From positions 19,263,737 to 19,327,736 of the forward strand of contig NC_079372.1 in assembly GCF_021018895.1 (NCBI RefSeq): 64,000 nt of DNA, written 5' to 3'. Position 1 is the stretch's first letter. Every line of letters starts with the position of its first letter. Below the pieces are notes generated by a model that saw nothing but the letters and a program-made list of their open reading frames with translations, was not told the DNA's origin and did no database searches. Source of the DNA: Seriola aureovittata. Taxonomy: Eukaryota > Chordata > Actinopteri > Carangiformes > Carangidae. Below, piece by piece: positions 52,190-64,000 of this stretch. Made by a program: the position numbers and the translations under genes.

Positions 52190-52929
52190 TTAAGTCAATG
52201 AGGGAAACAGCATTTAGAGAAAGTCATATACACACACATATATATTTGTATATGTTTATATGTGTTTGTGTATGTATCACACATAAGTCAATACCGACAC
52301 AAACAGATATTCTTTAGAAATCTGGCTCTGAACACTTGTCACCAGTCTTCCACACAAATACAATAAAATATCCAGTATTGTCTGCAGAGCTGGTAGTTAT
52401 CCTGGTATTTTCAACACTGCTTTGCTTTTATTGTTTTCACCTCTTTCCGTCTCTCCTGAAGTATACGCAGGGAAAATAACAAATAATGATGTATTATTCA
52501 GGAGAAGCCAAATGCATAAATACATTAAAAAGTCTCAAAACACAACCTCTTGTCTGGTATTAAGCAGGTATGTGTGTTGATATGGAGGTGTGTTTGTGTG
52601 TGTGTGTGTACATTATCTGTGTTTTGCCCGCAGGTTTTAGAGAGGTGAACGCTGGAGAGAGAAAGAGATGAAGAAGACAGGGTTTGTCTTACAAGTATCA
52701 GTGGTTGCAGATGAGTGGAACTGCAAGTAAAGATGGATAGAGGATTCCAGCGAAGCCCATTATCATCTCTGTATGTGGGTGTGCGTGTGTGTGTGTGTGT
52801 GCGTGAAGGATGATAACAAGAACGTATATTTTTCTATCTGTTTGCAAAATGCCTGCAGTGTGTGTATATTTCACTAAGCATGCTTGTGTGTATATGCGTG
52901 TACATGCATATGGGTATAAATACTGTATC

Positions 52930-52932
<3 letters not shown>

Positions 52933-52976
<44 letters not shown>

Positions 52977-52980
52977 ACAC
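52933..52980. repeat. (CA)n microsatellite, left arm of an inverted pair
   Basis: About 19 perfect CA units, then AG, then four more. Confidence 0.96.
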
Positions 52981-53188
52981 TCACTCACATAGTCAGTCCA
53001 TCAGGTTCTGCATGTTATGGTTATGAATATCAAGCAAGAGTCAATGCCCCAGGGAAATGAAAGCATGGAAACCGAGTTATTTACAATGACCTCTCGCCCT
53101 GTGTGTTAGTGTGTGTGTGTGTGTGTGTGAACATAAATGTGTTCAGCAATCACCCTGGAGAAATCTGATTACTCTCTGCGTTCATACG

Positions 53189-53193
<5 letters not shown>

Positions 53194-53251
<58 letters not shown>
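53194..53251. repeat. (TG)29 microsatellite, right arm of an inverted pair
   Basis: Perfect TG array about 215 bases from the CA array. A smaller TG array (53110-53129) lies between. Confidence 0.97.
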
Positions 53252-53254
<3 letters not shown>

Positions 53255-53332
53255 ATTCATGTTACCGCTGATGAGAGTGGCAGCAAGAAACAGAGAAATT
53301 CGGTCTGAGGGAAATGCAAAAGAAGAAACGGA

Positions 53333-53650
53333 ATGAAACAAATTGGTGGAGAGAGAGAAAGTAGTCAAGAGAGGGGGAGAGCGAGGCTGAGCTATTTTTG
53401 GCTGGTCAAAAGCAAGCAACTGAAGAAGAGGTGCAAGAGAGAGACGTGGAATAAAATGACGAAGGAGGGAGAAGGGGAAGGCGAGAAATGGAGAGACAAA
53501 GAAGAGGAGGGAGTGAGGAAAAGAGGGGAGATAAAGGTGAAGGGAAAAACACAAAAAGAGAGAAAGGAAGAAGGTTAGAGAGAGGAAGGTAAAAGGGGAA
53601 AGGAGGCCAGAAGGAAGGAGATGGGAGAAAGGAAGCGAGGTAGAGATGAC
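53333..53650. repeat. long purine-rich tract
   Basis: About 320 bases strongly biased to A and G on the plus strand (GGAGA, GAAGG, AGAGAG blocks); on the agrin transcript it is pyrimidine-rich. A plus-strand Lys-Glu-Arg ORF here is an effect of composition. Similar sequence resumes at 53815-53895. Confidence 0.85.
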
Positions 53651-55196
53651 TCCTCCTCAGTCACAGTGCAGAACACTGTTATCTTCTGGAAAAGCCAAAA
53701 GTCATCTCCACCATCTACAGATATTACCACCACTCCATTGTATGCGGGGGCAACCGGGCATGTCACCAGGGTAACAAAAGAGATAATCAAAGCATGAGCA
53801 AAAAGTAGAAGTACAGGGAAAGGGAGGAGGAAGGAGGGGAAGAGGAGGAAAGGGGAAGGGTTAGGGAGTATGTGGAGGTAAAGGTGGAATGAAGCAAGTT
53901 GCCTTTCATCTCTTCACTCCCCAGCTCTGTTCCAGAAAGAGGGATTTGTTTGCAGGGGATTTCCTGAAATGTCCCCCCTCCTGGTCAGCTTCAGCCTCTA
54001 CGAGGGGATAAATCAAGGCTTTACCCGGCCCGACCCAGACACCTTAACAACCAGCCACACCAGCACCAGACAAAAAGCAAAATGTACAGTTGGGGTAAGA
54101 GGCTCAGACCACAGACTGTTTGAGCTTCTCTGAGGGAAAAAAAAAAAACTCTTTCAACAATAGTTCAAGAGCAAAAAGAAGAGACTTCCATCAACAACAG
54201 GTGAACAAGCAGAAGAAGAAACTCTGATTGGGCTACCAAGATGTATCAAAATAAATAATTCTGCTATTTTATATAATCCCAACGAAAAAGTGTTAGCGAG
54301 GTGTTGTTCCAGCAGGAGCGGCTTCACTGCTCCTTGTCACAGTCTCTCTGCAAGTCTCTGGAGGGTAGGTCTCATTATTACAGCAGGCGCACACAACACA
54401 TTCAGTGCAGCCGCACACGATATTCTGCAAAACCACACTTTCTACGTACAAAATACAAAAAAGCACTGAAATTCAGTATCATTAAATCCTGTAAATATAT
54501 GAGTCTATGCAAACAAGAGTCACAAATAGAGACTAATGCGCTTGGGCGAATACATTTAGGAGGATTTGTGATTGTTGGGAGGATTATATTGACCACTAAA
54601 CATTGGCTGTGGTTCAGGGAAAAGATCACGGCTTTGGTAAAATATTGAAAAAGTCAACGTATCCCATCTCATGTGTTGGCTTTTGCAATATTTAACCAAG
54701 ACCACAACCTTTCCAAACATGAGTGCTTTCAGTTTTCAAAACATAACTATAAAATGTTAATTATGTTTTAGTTGCCAAGAGCAGCTACTGGAGGAAACGG
54801 ATCCAAGTACAGTGAACATTTTGCAGATTTGTTTATTATAAATATTTCCTCATTAAGTTGATAGATAATGTAATCTGGTTTCCATTACAGTCGCTACAAA
54901 ACTTATTTGCAAATGGGAATTAGCTGCATATGAGACAGGTTTACTGTATAAAATCGCTGAATAGCTCTTATAAACTCTTATATATATTACAAGTAAGTAC
55001 CAGAGGCTGCAACACATACAGTACTTTATGTTTAAGATTGGGAGGTTCACATCCTTCTAGTATTGGGTCTGACTGCCTGCAGTATGTTAGAGCAGACAGA
55101 GCAGCAGGTGTGGAGTACTGATGCCTTTCTCCTTTCACTGTGAGGACAGAAGAGTGTGCCGGCACTGGAGAGATAACGCCCTCTCTAAAGCCCGGA

Positions 55197-55214
55197 TAGA
55201 GAGAGAGAGGGAGA

Positions 55215-55267
<53 letters not shown>
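55197..55267. repeat. imperfect (GA)n microsatellite
   Basis: About 70 bases of GA with GGGA and AAAG interruptions. Confidence 0.95.
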
Positions 55268-55403
55268 TGCGGAGAGTGGAAGGCAGCCGGCCGCACTTAT
55301 GGGAAACTCTCAGGAACACACTCAGGCGTGCACATGTGCACGCACACGCACACAAAATCAATCTCCATTGATCACTGTCTCAAACCCCAGTCACCTCACC
55401 TCA

Positions 55404-55451
55404 CCCACACACACACCCACCCACCCACCCACCCACACACACACACACACT
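55404..55451. repeat. (CA)n/(CCCA)n compound repeat
   Basis: CA units flank four to five CCCA units. Confidence 0.92.
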
Positions 55452-55699
55452 TGCATTACTTGTTGCACTTCTTTTAGAAGAAAAAGAATAAAGTAAAAAA
55501 AAGAAAAAAGAAAAAAAAAGAACGAAAATTCCATGTTCCACTAGAGTGGCCACACAAGATGAGTTTTGCAGCACTTCTGTAGCTCTCTCTGGGAAAGGGA
55601 GTGTATTTACCACTCCGCTCCAAGTTCAATATTAGGAGAGGCAACATGGTGCATGCTCCCTGGCCAATTGTAGCGTGTGCATGCCCATACACGCAGTAA

Positions 55700-55701
<2 letters not shown>

Positions 55702-55784
<83 letters not shown>

Positions 55785-55810
55785 ACACACACACACACTC
55801 ACATACACAC
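55702..55810. repeat. (CA)n microsatellite, about 50 units
   Basis: CA array of about 100 bases with T interruptions near its end. Confidence 0.98.
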
Positions 55811-58800
55811 AGTTGCCCAAATGTCTCTTGTCTCTCTGAACCAGAAAGTGCTTCTGCTGGCTGTTTCTTTCTCTCTCTCTCTCTCTGTCTCTCTCTCTTT
55901 GCTTCTCAGTTCTTTCTTTTTTGTTGCTCTCTCCGTGCGTTGTTATCAGGCACTCCTGCTGGGCCAATTTAAACGCAGCTTCTCCTTTTAATTTCGATAA
56001 TATCTGAGGCCATTATCTGCTCACCGCCTGCCCGCTTGACCGCCTGACCGCCGGAAATGTAACCCCGCCAATCCCAAATCATCCATCTAGAACAAAAAGG
56101 AAGATAATGAAGAAGCTGGCCCGGAGCTGGTCTGAAACATTAAGGGCCAGGTTATGTGAATATTAGAGAGGAGCACTGGGGGCAACTAAGTGTCCACGCC
56201 TCAACAGCATGTGGGTCATTTCGTCCATCCCTCAGGAGGGAAATTACACCGTTACACTGGCAAATGTTGTAATAGCCAGTTCAGTGTTATGAGTGAGGTG
56301 CTAAATGAATATGGTTAAAGGGGATTTTACCTCTGTTGAGCCAAACTGAGTCAAGCTGAACTGTGGAGTCAGATGAGCAGGAATATATACAACAATATCT
56401 GACAATGTCCAGATTGTCAACAAACATCTTTATTTGGCTTTGCACAGGAAAACTGTGTGAACACAACTACGATAAGGACAGTAAGACAATGTTGTGCCAA
56501 GAAGTTGGTCTGAAAACTGTGATGGGGGGGGGGTTGTTTAAATCCATGCTTTTATTCATCATTTATTTTAGCTAACTTCTGCTTTCCCCAAGACTTAACC
56601 ATTCACCTGATGAGTGCAGTGATATAATTACAGATAGGAACAATGACCAAAACTACAAGGATATGCCGAGGTTGTATGAAACCAGGATGTCCCATTAACG
56701 AGGTTATGGCATGTGCATATTCAGGTAAATGACCACAGAACTAAGTGGCCACTGTGGCTACAAGTGACACTTACAGGATGTGCAGTGTACCTGTAGCATG
56801 AGTGAAGAATGGCAGTAAAGTCAACAGACTGACTCAGAAATGTCAGTTACGCAGCAGTATCCATCAAACGTGAAGTAGGCTAACATTAGCCACACTGGTC
56901 ACATTGAGACCGAGTGAGGCTGTAGCAGTCAAAGCTCTTGAGTGTCTGAAGCAGGGGAACGATTTATTGTTTAAAACGCTGTCACTGGGAAATGTAGTGT
57001 TGGTCTCAGCATCCACTAGATGTCAGAGACCTGCTGGTTGATGCTCCCCCTCCTGTTGAAAAAGAAAACATTCCCCAGGCTTCAGACTTGTACTTAGTGC
57101 TAACAAAAATGCTCCATATAACTCCAGTCCCTTTAAAAAGGGGATAATCTGCGAGAAGAAAACTTCTTTTGTGGCCGCACTCCTGCGTGCCAGATAAGAC
57201 TCCCGAGTTGATTTGAATTGGACATGACGGCTTCTCAGAACGGTAGCCAATTCACTTACCCCAATGAAAACCCGCCATTCAAATTGAATGAGTCAAACGA
57301 GGCTTTGCACAAAAGCACCAATCCAACCGCCCACACTATTCCTAAAGTTAAAAGCTCTCTTTCCATCAGCTCTCTCTCTCTCTCTCTCCACGCTGTCTCC
57401 CACTCCTCGTCCTTCCCGTCTTTGCCTCTCGCTTCCTCCATCAGCACTGACAACTCCATAATCTCAGCCAGAGTGACCTGTCCAGACCCTCTGTACCGGC
57501 TGAATTTATTGGAGGCAGAAAGAGAATGAGAACCTGTCACTCGGCTTCCACTAACCTCCTAACACCCTCTCTCTCTCTCTCTTTGGCGTGCGCACACACT
57601 GGGAGACAGTATGCATGTATACCATCCTACACCATCTATACCTCTACCTACTATATACAGTGTGTTTGTACTATAACTACAAACACAAATATCCTCTTAC
57701 TCGTCCACACAGAAACACATAAACATCTTTTGATCAACGCTACACTGCAGCTTACAACTCGGCTGAACCTTTCGTCTGCTATAAGTCTACCTCCCTCGAT
57801 TCTTTCATCGGCTGCCCTTTCAAATACAGTGTTAGAGACGCTATGTTATTTTGTCCTGCGTGGGAGCTTTCAACAGGGCTGTTGCTATACAAGTAAAGGT
57901 TAAAAAATTTTTAGCAATCACAGCTAGCCAAGTGCAAACACTTGACCATGACAGCTCGCATCGAGTCGGACGTACGTCACAACGCACAGGGCGAAAAGAT
58001 GGGAGGAATTAACAGGAAGTTAATTTGTGGACGTGTTTGTCCTTTGAATGAAAAGCATGAGATATTGATTTCCATTGAATAAAAAGCCTTTTTGGTTCAA
58101 CATGTTCAGACCCTGGGATCACCTGCATCAGTACCTGGACGCGTATTCGACATGTGGCGCCGGGGTTGAGTCTGTGAAGAAGAAAATACAGCTCTAAAAG
58201 CGATGTGCTCTGCCACAGTCGACTGTGATTTACACTTTCCATCTTTTTCACAGCAGTCATAATTTTTACGCAAATAGGATCGTGTATGACTGACACCCCC
58301 CCACCACCTTCCCTTCCCACCCCCCACCCCCCCTTATGAAAAAGCTGGTAAATGATGATGGAAAAGCGTGGCATTATCTCAGAATCCACATGACTGGATA
58401 ATTTGGCTCTTTGGGTTTTCTCGCTTTCACTTCAAAAGTCAAGTGATCAAAGGGATCTGAGTCTGAGGCCTCCCCAGAAAAAAAACAAACAAACACAAAA
58501 GCAATGTGTCTACATCATGTTAAGCTGGATTCTAACACAGGCTGTGTTCGACTTGACTGGTTCTCATTGAAGTGGCGATGATGCGGAAACACTGGAAACA
58601 CTACGACCTGCGAGGTGAGTCGGGACTACAGCGACTCTGGGTTTGACAGTGTTGTTTTATGAGTTTTTATTTATTTAAAAAGGCTACAGTGGACACATTT
58701 ATCCAGCCAGACAGGCTGAGCAGAGCTGGTGGTGGGATTTTGCTGAGCGACTGGCCCACACATTAAAACGCTATAATAAAAATGCAGAAACTGATCCTTA

Positions 58801-59880
58801 AATTTGAATTTAGTATCTACTTAACTTTTAAATTTTGCATGTTTGCATGGATATTTGTGAAAGATATAATGTCATATTTAGCAGGGAGGTTGGCTTGAAC
58901 ATTTCTGCAACTGGAATTAGGGCTTTTCAAATATACAAAACACAATAAAAAAAAGTCCGGCAGACACTTATCTCCCAGGGGCCCTGTGTTCTTAGAGAAG
59001 GAGCCAGATTCAATGATCACATGAGGGCGTTGACATAAAAATTGCCTTAGCTTCAGCGTCATTTACACTGGCCTCTTTAAAATGCAGGAAATGGAGGGAT
59101 TTGGGGGAGAGAAAAAAAAACAAAATAGCTTTTGACTTGCTGTTGCAGATGTGACGTGACAAGGGAGAAAATCTGTTCTGGTGGTGAGCATGTAGTTATT
59201 ATCAGCAATACTATCATTAGCCTCATCATTATTATTTTTCTGACTTTATGTTGTTTTGGGTTTTTTTGCTAGTCACTGCCTGCTGTTGTTGCCTGTTGTA
59301 ATTATGGTGCTTCTGCTGGCCTTAACCCTCCATGAACCATCATTACAGCACTCTCTCTGTGGACTTAGTCTACTCCTGCATTCTGTTCACCCATTCACTC
59401 ACTTGCTCTTGCATGCCTTGTCTTTCTCTAAATGTTTCATTGCTCATTCCTCCTCCAACATGAATCCCTCCCTCCCTCCCTCTCCAGCTGCTCCTCCTCC
59501 CTCCTCTCCACTGCACCCTCTGTTCCTCCTGTCCCCTCTCCGTCTTTCTATCTTTTTATTTCCTCTCTGCCAGTGGTGAGCAGTCACCAAGCTTGTCATT
59601 AGTGCCAGGTCCAAGCCGGCACTGTAATCAGACCCCTGGAATTAGCAGTGGGCTCACACTGGCAGCCAGGCACAACGCTGACAATACACTAGCTATTACT
59701 GAGGTTGCTGCAATGTTGCAGCTTTGGCAGGAATCCGCTGCTCCACTCGGAGCCCTGGATCTCGATGGGCTTTGCTAAAGTGAAACAATGAGAGTTACAG
59801 CAGGAGTATGGGCACCCACCGAGGGCTAAGGGATAAAATACACACTGGATGGCTACCAATGGGAGAAGTGAGTGGCACAC

Positions 59881-59905
59881 TTTTTTTTTTTTTTTTTTTT
59901 TTTTT
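59881..59905. repeat. 25-base T homopolymer
   Basis: Poly-T on the plus strand, poly-A on the transcript. No retroposon body was recognised next to it. Confidence 0.95.
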
Positions 59906-60929
59906 GTGAGGGTGCAGGTGGCGCTTAAGCACTGGGAGCGTGGCCATATTGGAAAGACAATAGATGCGACATAATGGGGACGTGTTTTATTATTGGGGGA
60001 TAAAGATAGGGAGGCAAAGCCTGTTGTATTAGGACAGGGTGTAATAGAAATCCATTTACTTGACAATAACAAGCAATTTAGCATCACTCAGAGACTTGCA
60101 GCTTTGTTTCTGGCTGCTATAGTGTTCTGTCCCGAACATCAAAACATCCCAAGTCCTGTTTGTGTTCATTGAAAAACCTCTCAGCAACAGTGCGCCTCGT
60201 TTTAAGCAGTCAATTCACCCATACTTTACAGCTTTCACATTCAACTCTCATCGCGGGTTTAAAGGAGGGTGTCAGTCTCAGGTCAGATTGCTTTCTGAAA
60301 TACTGTAGATTCAGTGGTTCAGTGGGATTGCTCTTCTCTGGATCAAAAGCACCAATTTCTTCTCTCAAAATGTACAAACCCGATATACACAGCGCTAATG
60401 GTAACACGTCAAACGTGCTAGAATAAAAAATTCTGCTCATGTTAAACGTCTTCAAAGAATGATCTCGGCCTGTTTCAGAAGTTCTTGGGGTGTTGTGATC
60501 TCTGTACAACACTGTACAGCAGATCAACAGTTGAATCTCAGCTGTCTTCAAACGTGAATATGCAAAATTTATTTTCTTTTTTTTTTTTTTATCTACGAGC
60601 ATATGAAGTATTCAAATGTCAAACTTTAAACAGACTTAATTTTCTTTCCAATTTTATAAGTAATTAAGTCTCGCTCTTAAAAATCTTGAATCAAAACGAG
60701 GCAGGAAAGGCGGACCACTTCACTGGTGTCAGGGGATTTCTGAAAATGAGTTACTTTGTACTGAAAGCATGTGGAATTAACTCAATTATCATTTTCCATT
60801 TGTTTAAAAATGAACAACTGTCAGACTGAAAATGAGATCGGGCTGAGCTGGTGGAACGGGTATTTTCAGTCAGTGTCTCTAAGAGGGGCTGGTTGGGTGG
60901 AGGGGTGGGTGGTAGGTGATGGTACTTAC

Positions 60930-61145
60930 AGCAGGGTCCCTTGCGCAGCACCTTGATGCGTCTCTGTGTGTTGCACTGGGCTTTCTCCAGCTCGCACTCG
61001 TTGGAGTAGGTGGAGGAATCTGAGCCGCAAACAGGCGCCACCAAGGACGGACATTCCACCCTCTTGCAAACGCACTCAGCCTTGGCCGGATCCGTTGGGT
61101 CACGCTCACAAACGGCGCCAAAGCCGCACAGCATTCCTCTACAGC
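60930..61145 (-). CDS. agrn: agrin exon: follistatin-like domain FS1
   Basis: This 216-base exon (72 codons, phase 1 to phase 1) encodes a complete follistatin-like module with ten cysteines. It opens with [13 protein letters not shown] and has the Kazal core [15 protein letters not shown], ending in GPC. The opening motif is a hallmark of the first agrin FS module. The acceptor follows a pyrimidine tract ending cttgcag, and the donor is GTAAGT, a strong site. The preceding exon should encode the end of the NtA domain and is not in the window. In agrin the FS array forms a stiff N-terminal rod; individual FS modules resemble Kazal protease inhibitors, but inhibitory function here is not established. 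It is separated from FS2 by the largest intron in the window. Confidence 0.97.
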
Positions 61146-61940
61146 CTGCAAGACAGGAAGAGAAAGAGGAGATATTAGGATTGCTATACATCACATCTGA
61201 TCCGCCTGTTGTTTTTTGTAGCAGTTTCAAGTCCAGAACAACACAAACACCTTAATGAGTGTAATCCTGGTTGAACTGATTATGCATGCACAAACTCAAA
61301 GTAAGTTGTTTTTTTTCCCCTTCCTTTTCCTTCAGAGAAGTTTGACATGAGTATACGCAAAGAAAGTTTATGTTTAAACACCAGACAGGCACGTCTGAAC
61401 AAATTAATCTCAATATGCGTCGGCCGTTGGGGTCTTTGTGCAGAACTCTACTCAGTTCAGCAACACAAATGCATCAGGGATTCAATGCGATCATGGCGTA
61501 AAGCACACAGATGCTCTCAATTCATCCAGGAAGAATCTGTCCACCCATGCAGAGCCGGCACAGTGTGTGGCTGGGTGTGCTCAGCCGTTTGCAGAATTTT
61601 GGAAAAGCTCCAGTGTTAGAAATTTTAAAAAGTCAGCAACAATATTAAAATCAATCTACAGGCGGCCGGATGATACACGCAGTCTTGTGGACGGTTCATT
61701 TTGACCCTTTGACGAGTCTTTGAAGCATCAATGATCCACCACTGTCCAGGAAAACATGGAGGGACAGCAGCACAAAGACAAACCAAGGTTAGCCACACAC
61801 TTTAAGGCAGTATGAGTCGAGCAAACACAACTCTGAAGACTTTGATCCTCAACTTCCCTCTGAGTCCTCAGCTTTGATCAAGTGTGAAACAGCAAACTAT
61901 AAACTCTGTCAGATGCTGCTGAATGCGCAAAGCAAACAAG

Positions 61941-61980
61941 GTGTGTGTGCGTGTGTGTGTGCGTGTGTGTGTGTGCGTGT
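61941..61980. repeat. (TG)n array with CG interruptions
   Basis: About 20 units, periodically broken by GC steps. Confidence 0.92.
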
Positions 61981-62426
61981 ATACACAACATTATCTTAAA
62001 AAGTAATTGACCTGCATTGTGGCAGCTACACCTGCTGTAGTTCTGTGGCCACTTTTAGGGCTGTTGGGCAGCCAGCTGCTGTGACGTCCTTGCCTCATGT
62101 CTGAGGGGGTGGGGCTGAGTGGAGGCTGAGTGGAGGGTGGGGGCTCACACAGGTAGCCAACCTGATTGGAAATCAATGGATGAAAGCACATAAAAATAAA
62201 AGTCCACTCTAAAAAAGCCATCTTGGTTGGAGAGGCGAGCGACTAGTGTCACTTCGGAGGATATACATGTCACACACTCACACACACACACTCACTCACA
62301 CACTCACTCACACACAACTATTTCTTATCGCTGGCACCCAGGCCAGGACTTAACGCAAGGCAAGGCAGCATGTCCACTCGCTGGCAGGTGGCTTTTGTGG
62401 GACTAGACAGACCGACAGACAGTCTG

Positions 62427-62428
<2 letters not shown>

Positions 62429-62479
<51 letters not shown>

Positions 62480-62700
62480 CTCTTTGTGTGCAGCATAGAC
62501 AACTGGTCCAGCATCTGCCCAAGGCATCTCATTCTGTCTCTCTCCTCACACCAAGGCGCACTGTGTGTGTGTGTGTGTGTGTGTGTGTGGACTGACAGGC
62601 GAGGAGGCTGTTTTTGACTTGCCCACTGTTCCCTGTGGGAGAGCGCCTGACAGCTACCTGAGCTCACTCTCTTTTGTACCACGGGGAAAAAGGAGCGAGT

Positions 62701-62731
<31 letters not shown>

Positions 62732-62948
62732 CCCGCGCAGCTATCCATAAATGCATCTGTATTCCTGACAGCGTGTGTGCGTCTGTGAGGTGTAGGCATT
62801 AGGTGTCTCACAGGCTCACACACGAGCGCGGCCAGGTGCTAGCATGAAGGCCTTGTCATAACTGGCCCACTGCTCTGCCATCACTTCACACCATGTGCCG
62901 CGCATGTGTGTGTGTGTGTGTGTGTGTGTGTTGTGTGTGTGTGTGTGT
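62429..62948. repeat. cluster of CA and TG microsatellites
   Basis: (CA)23 at 62429-62475, (TG)14 at 62562-62589, (TG)n at 62699-62731 and (TG)n at 62905-62948. The CA array is inverted relative to the three TG arrays. Confidence 0.95.
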
Positions 62949-63761
62949 CTATATGAGTGTCAGCGTGCGGCTCAGAGGTGAAACCATGAGAGTGGAGTGA
63001 CAAGAGGTGAAATTCAATCGAACTGTGTCAGATGTGCACAAGAGAGAGGGAGGGGTGTCTGATAGTATAGCTGGGAAAAAAATAACATAACAGACTGAGG
63101 CTGCAGTTGACCAGTGATCTCTGCGTGGTTTAAAAACATCAGCTGTTTTTTTCTGTGCAGTGCAGGCAGCACCAGTATATTCCTGTGAAGTCAAACAAAT
63201 AATATTGTTTAAAAAAAAAAAAAAAACCTGATTTAAAAACTGACAAATCAACTGCAGAGAAAAAAAAACCCTGACTGCCCGCGGTGGTTTGTAACCACAT
63301 CTCTTCAGCGATGTTTTCCTATAAGAAAATGTCACTCTCGCCTCCAGCTTAGCGGACTGACAAAAGTCTGACACCAGAGCTTAGGGCTCTGTTAAAGTGA
63401 AGGTATCAAGTGGACCGAGTCTACAAACTGCATACTGTATGAGGCAGGAGTTCTTTCCTGGGAAACGTCCTCCTGCTGCCTGAGAAAAAACTAAAAACCA
63501 CGTCTGACACTTTAGCTTTCTTCAGAAAAGGAAAGAAGCCCGTGGTAGTTAATTTGAACGGCAATACCTTATCTAGCGGGGCTGAAAACAACAGTGCACC
63601 GCCAACAAAAAACTTTGTCAACAATAAATTCCAACAGTGATGTACCTGACCCAGTTTGATTGACAGGTGATCTCTGGGAATGCAGACACGATAATAAGAA
63701 CAGTGAGGATCCTGTGGACGTGTCCTGGAGACAGATTACTTTACAATGTAAAGCTTTTCTC

Positions 63762-63793
63762 TCACACACACACACATACACACACACACACAC
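63762..63793. repeat. (CA)n microsatellite
   Basis: About 15 CA units with one T interruption. Confidence 0.93.
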
Positions 63794-63874
63794 CTGCAGT
63801 GTTGTGTGTCTCACTGTTGGACACATCACCATCAGATAACTTTATCCATGACCCTAATACATTTCAGAGCAGAG

Positions 63875-64000
63875 GTCGCCCGGTTAGCACTGTCGCCTGC
63901 ACACAAACCTTTCTGTGTGGTGTTTATATGTTTCCTCTTGCCTACGTGGGTTTCTTCCTGGCACTCCGGTTTCCTCCCACAATCCAAAGACATGCAGGTT
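63875..64000 (+). repeat. common teleost interspersed repeat, partial
   Basis: The order 'ggttagcactgtcgcct', 'cctttctgtgtgg', 'tacgtgggtttcttcctgg', 'actccggtttcctcccaca', 'tccaaagacatgcaggtt' is that of a very abundant fish repeat. It has a gap between the first two blocks and is cut by the window end. Family was not determined. Confidence 0.75.

Larger units (their letters stand above)
41866..60929 (-). other. agrn: agrin intron FS1-FS2 (19.1 kb)
   Basis: The largest intron in the window. It has at least a dozen dinucleotide arrays, a 24-to-25-base T run, a long purine tract and a small inverted-repeat element at 46583-46640. Open frames in it are short, rich in Cys-Val or Thr-His from dinucleotide repeats, or low-complexity Lys-Glu. 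No coding exon, tRNA or other RNA gene could be supported by eye. Confidence 0.75.
61146..64000 (-). other. agrn: agrin intron before FS1 (continues past window)
   Basis: Intron between the NtA region, beyond the window, and FS1. It holds several CA and TG arrays and an interspersed repeat fragment at its far end. No exon with an NtA-like pattern was seen. Confidence 0.75.

Noticed and set aside
53333..53578. Lys-Glu-Arg-rich plus-strand open frame
   Set aside because: It is the translation of a purine-only tract, where stop codons are rare in some frames.
59256..59579. 107-residue plus-strand frame with a hydrophobic N-terminus and Pro-Ser tail, like a small secreted protein
   Set aside because: The hydrophobic start and the Pro/Ser tail come from T- and CT-rich DNA; no conserved features and no promoter or splice context.
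59881..59905. Poly-T as the tail of a processed pseudogene or SINE
   Set aside because: No recognisable retroposon body or tRNA-like promoter boxes lie next to it.
60930..61145. Other Kazal/follistatin proteins (follistatin, SPARC family, tomoregulin, SPINK inhibitors)
   Set aside because: Eight FS modules, then two laminin EGF modules, then a ninth FS, with the GSGGSGSG cluster, occur together only in agrin.

Overview
This window is vertebrate genomic DNA, very probably from a teleost fish and likely a spiny-rayed (percomorph) one. It is intron-rich, full of long CA/TG and GA microsatellites, and carries several interspersed repeats familiar from fish genomes, including a decayed Tc1/mariner transposon. 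It holds no bacterial, phage or plasmid features.

One gene is supported: the central part of agrin (agrn), on the minus strand. It runs from about 61,145 down to 3,799 and continues beyond the window at both ends. Fourteen coding exons splice with GT-AG sites and matching phases into one uninterrupted reading frame of 2,403 bases (801 codons). In transcript order they encode follistatin/Kazal modules FS1 to FS8, a short Cys-Cys linker, two laminin-type EGF modules (LE1, LE2), and FS9. This order, FS x8 - LE - LE - FS9, is diagnostic of agrin, the heparan sulfate proteoglycan of basement membranes that organises acetylcholine receptors at the neuromuscular junction. The N-terminal NtA domain exons should lie beyond 64,000. 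The Ser/Thr-rich region, SEA, EGF and laminin G exons should lie before position 1.

Layout from high to low coordinate (transcript direction): 64,000-61,146 is the intron before FS1. FS1 is followed by a 19-kb intron packed with microsatellites. FS2, FS3 and FS4 cluster at 41.9-36.4 kb. An 11-kb intron leads to FS5 (25.2-25.0 kb). A 6.7-kb intron with the Tc1 fossil leads to FS6 and FS7 (18.3-17.4 kb). FS8 is split over two exons (11.6-10.7 kb). The linker, LE1 and LE2 lie at 7.9-5.6 kb and the two FS9 exons at 4.2-3.8 kb. The first 3.8 kb is intron.

Most coding exons start and end in phase 1 and carry one complete domain. FS8 and FS9 are the exceptions: each is cut by a phase-0 intron at the same place, directly before the Kazal motif VCGSDG. 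No second gene, RNA gene or CRISPR array could be supported. I did not find an undescribed biological system. The points most worth checking are unusual splice-site neighbourhoods (a 22-base G/C run in a 159-base intron, a UG-rich acceptor, tandem acceptors), paired inverted dinucleotide arrays, and the conserved Ser-Gly cluster in FS8.
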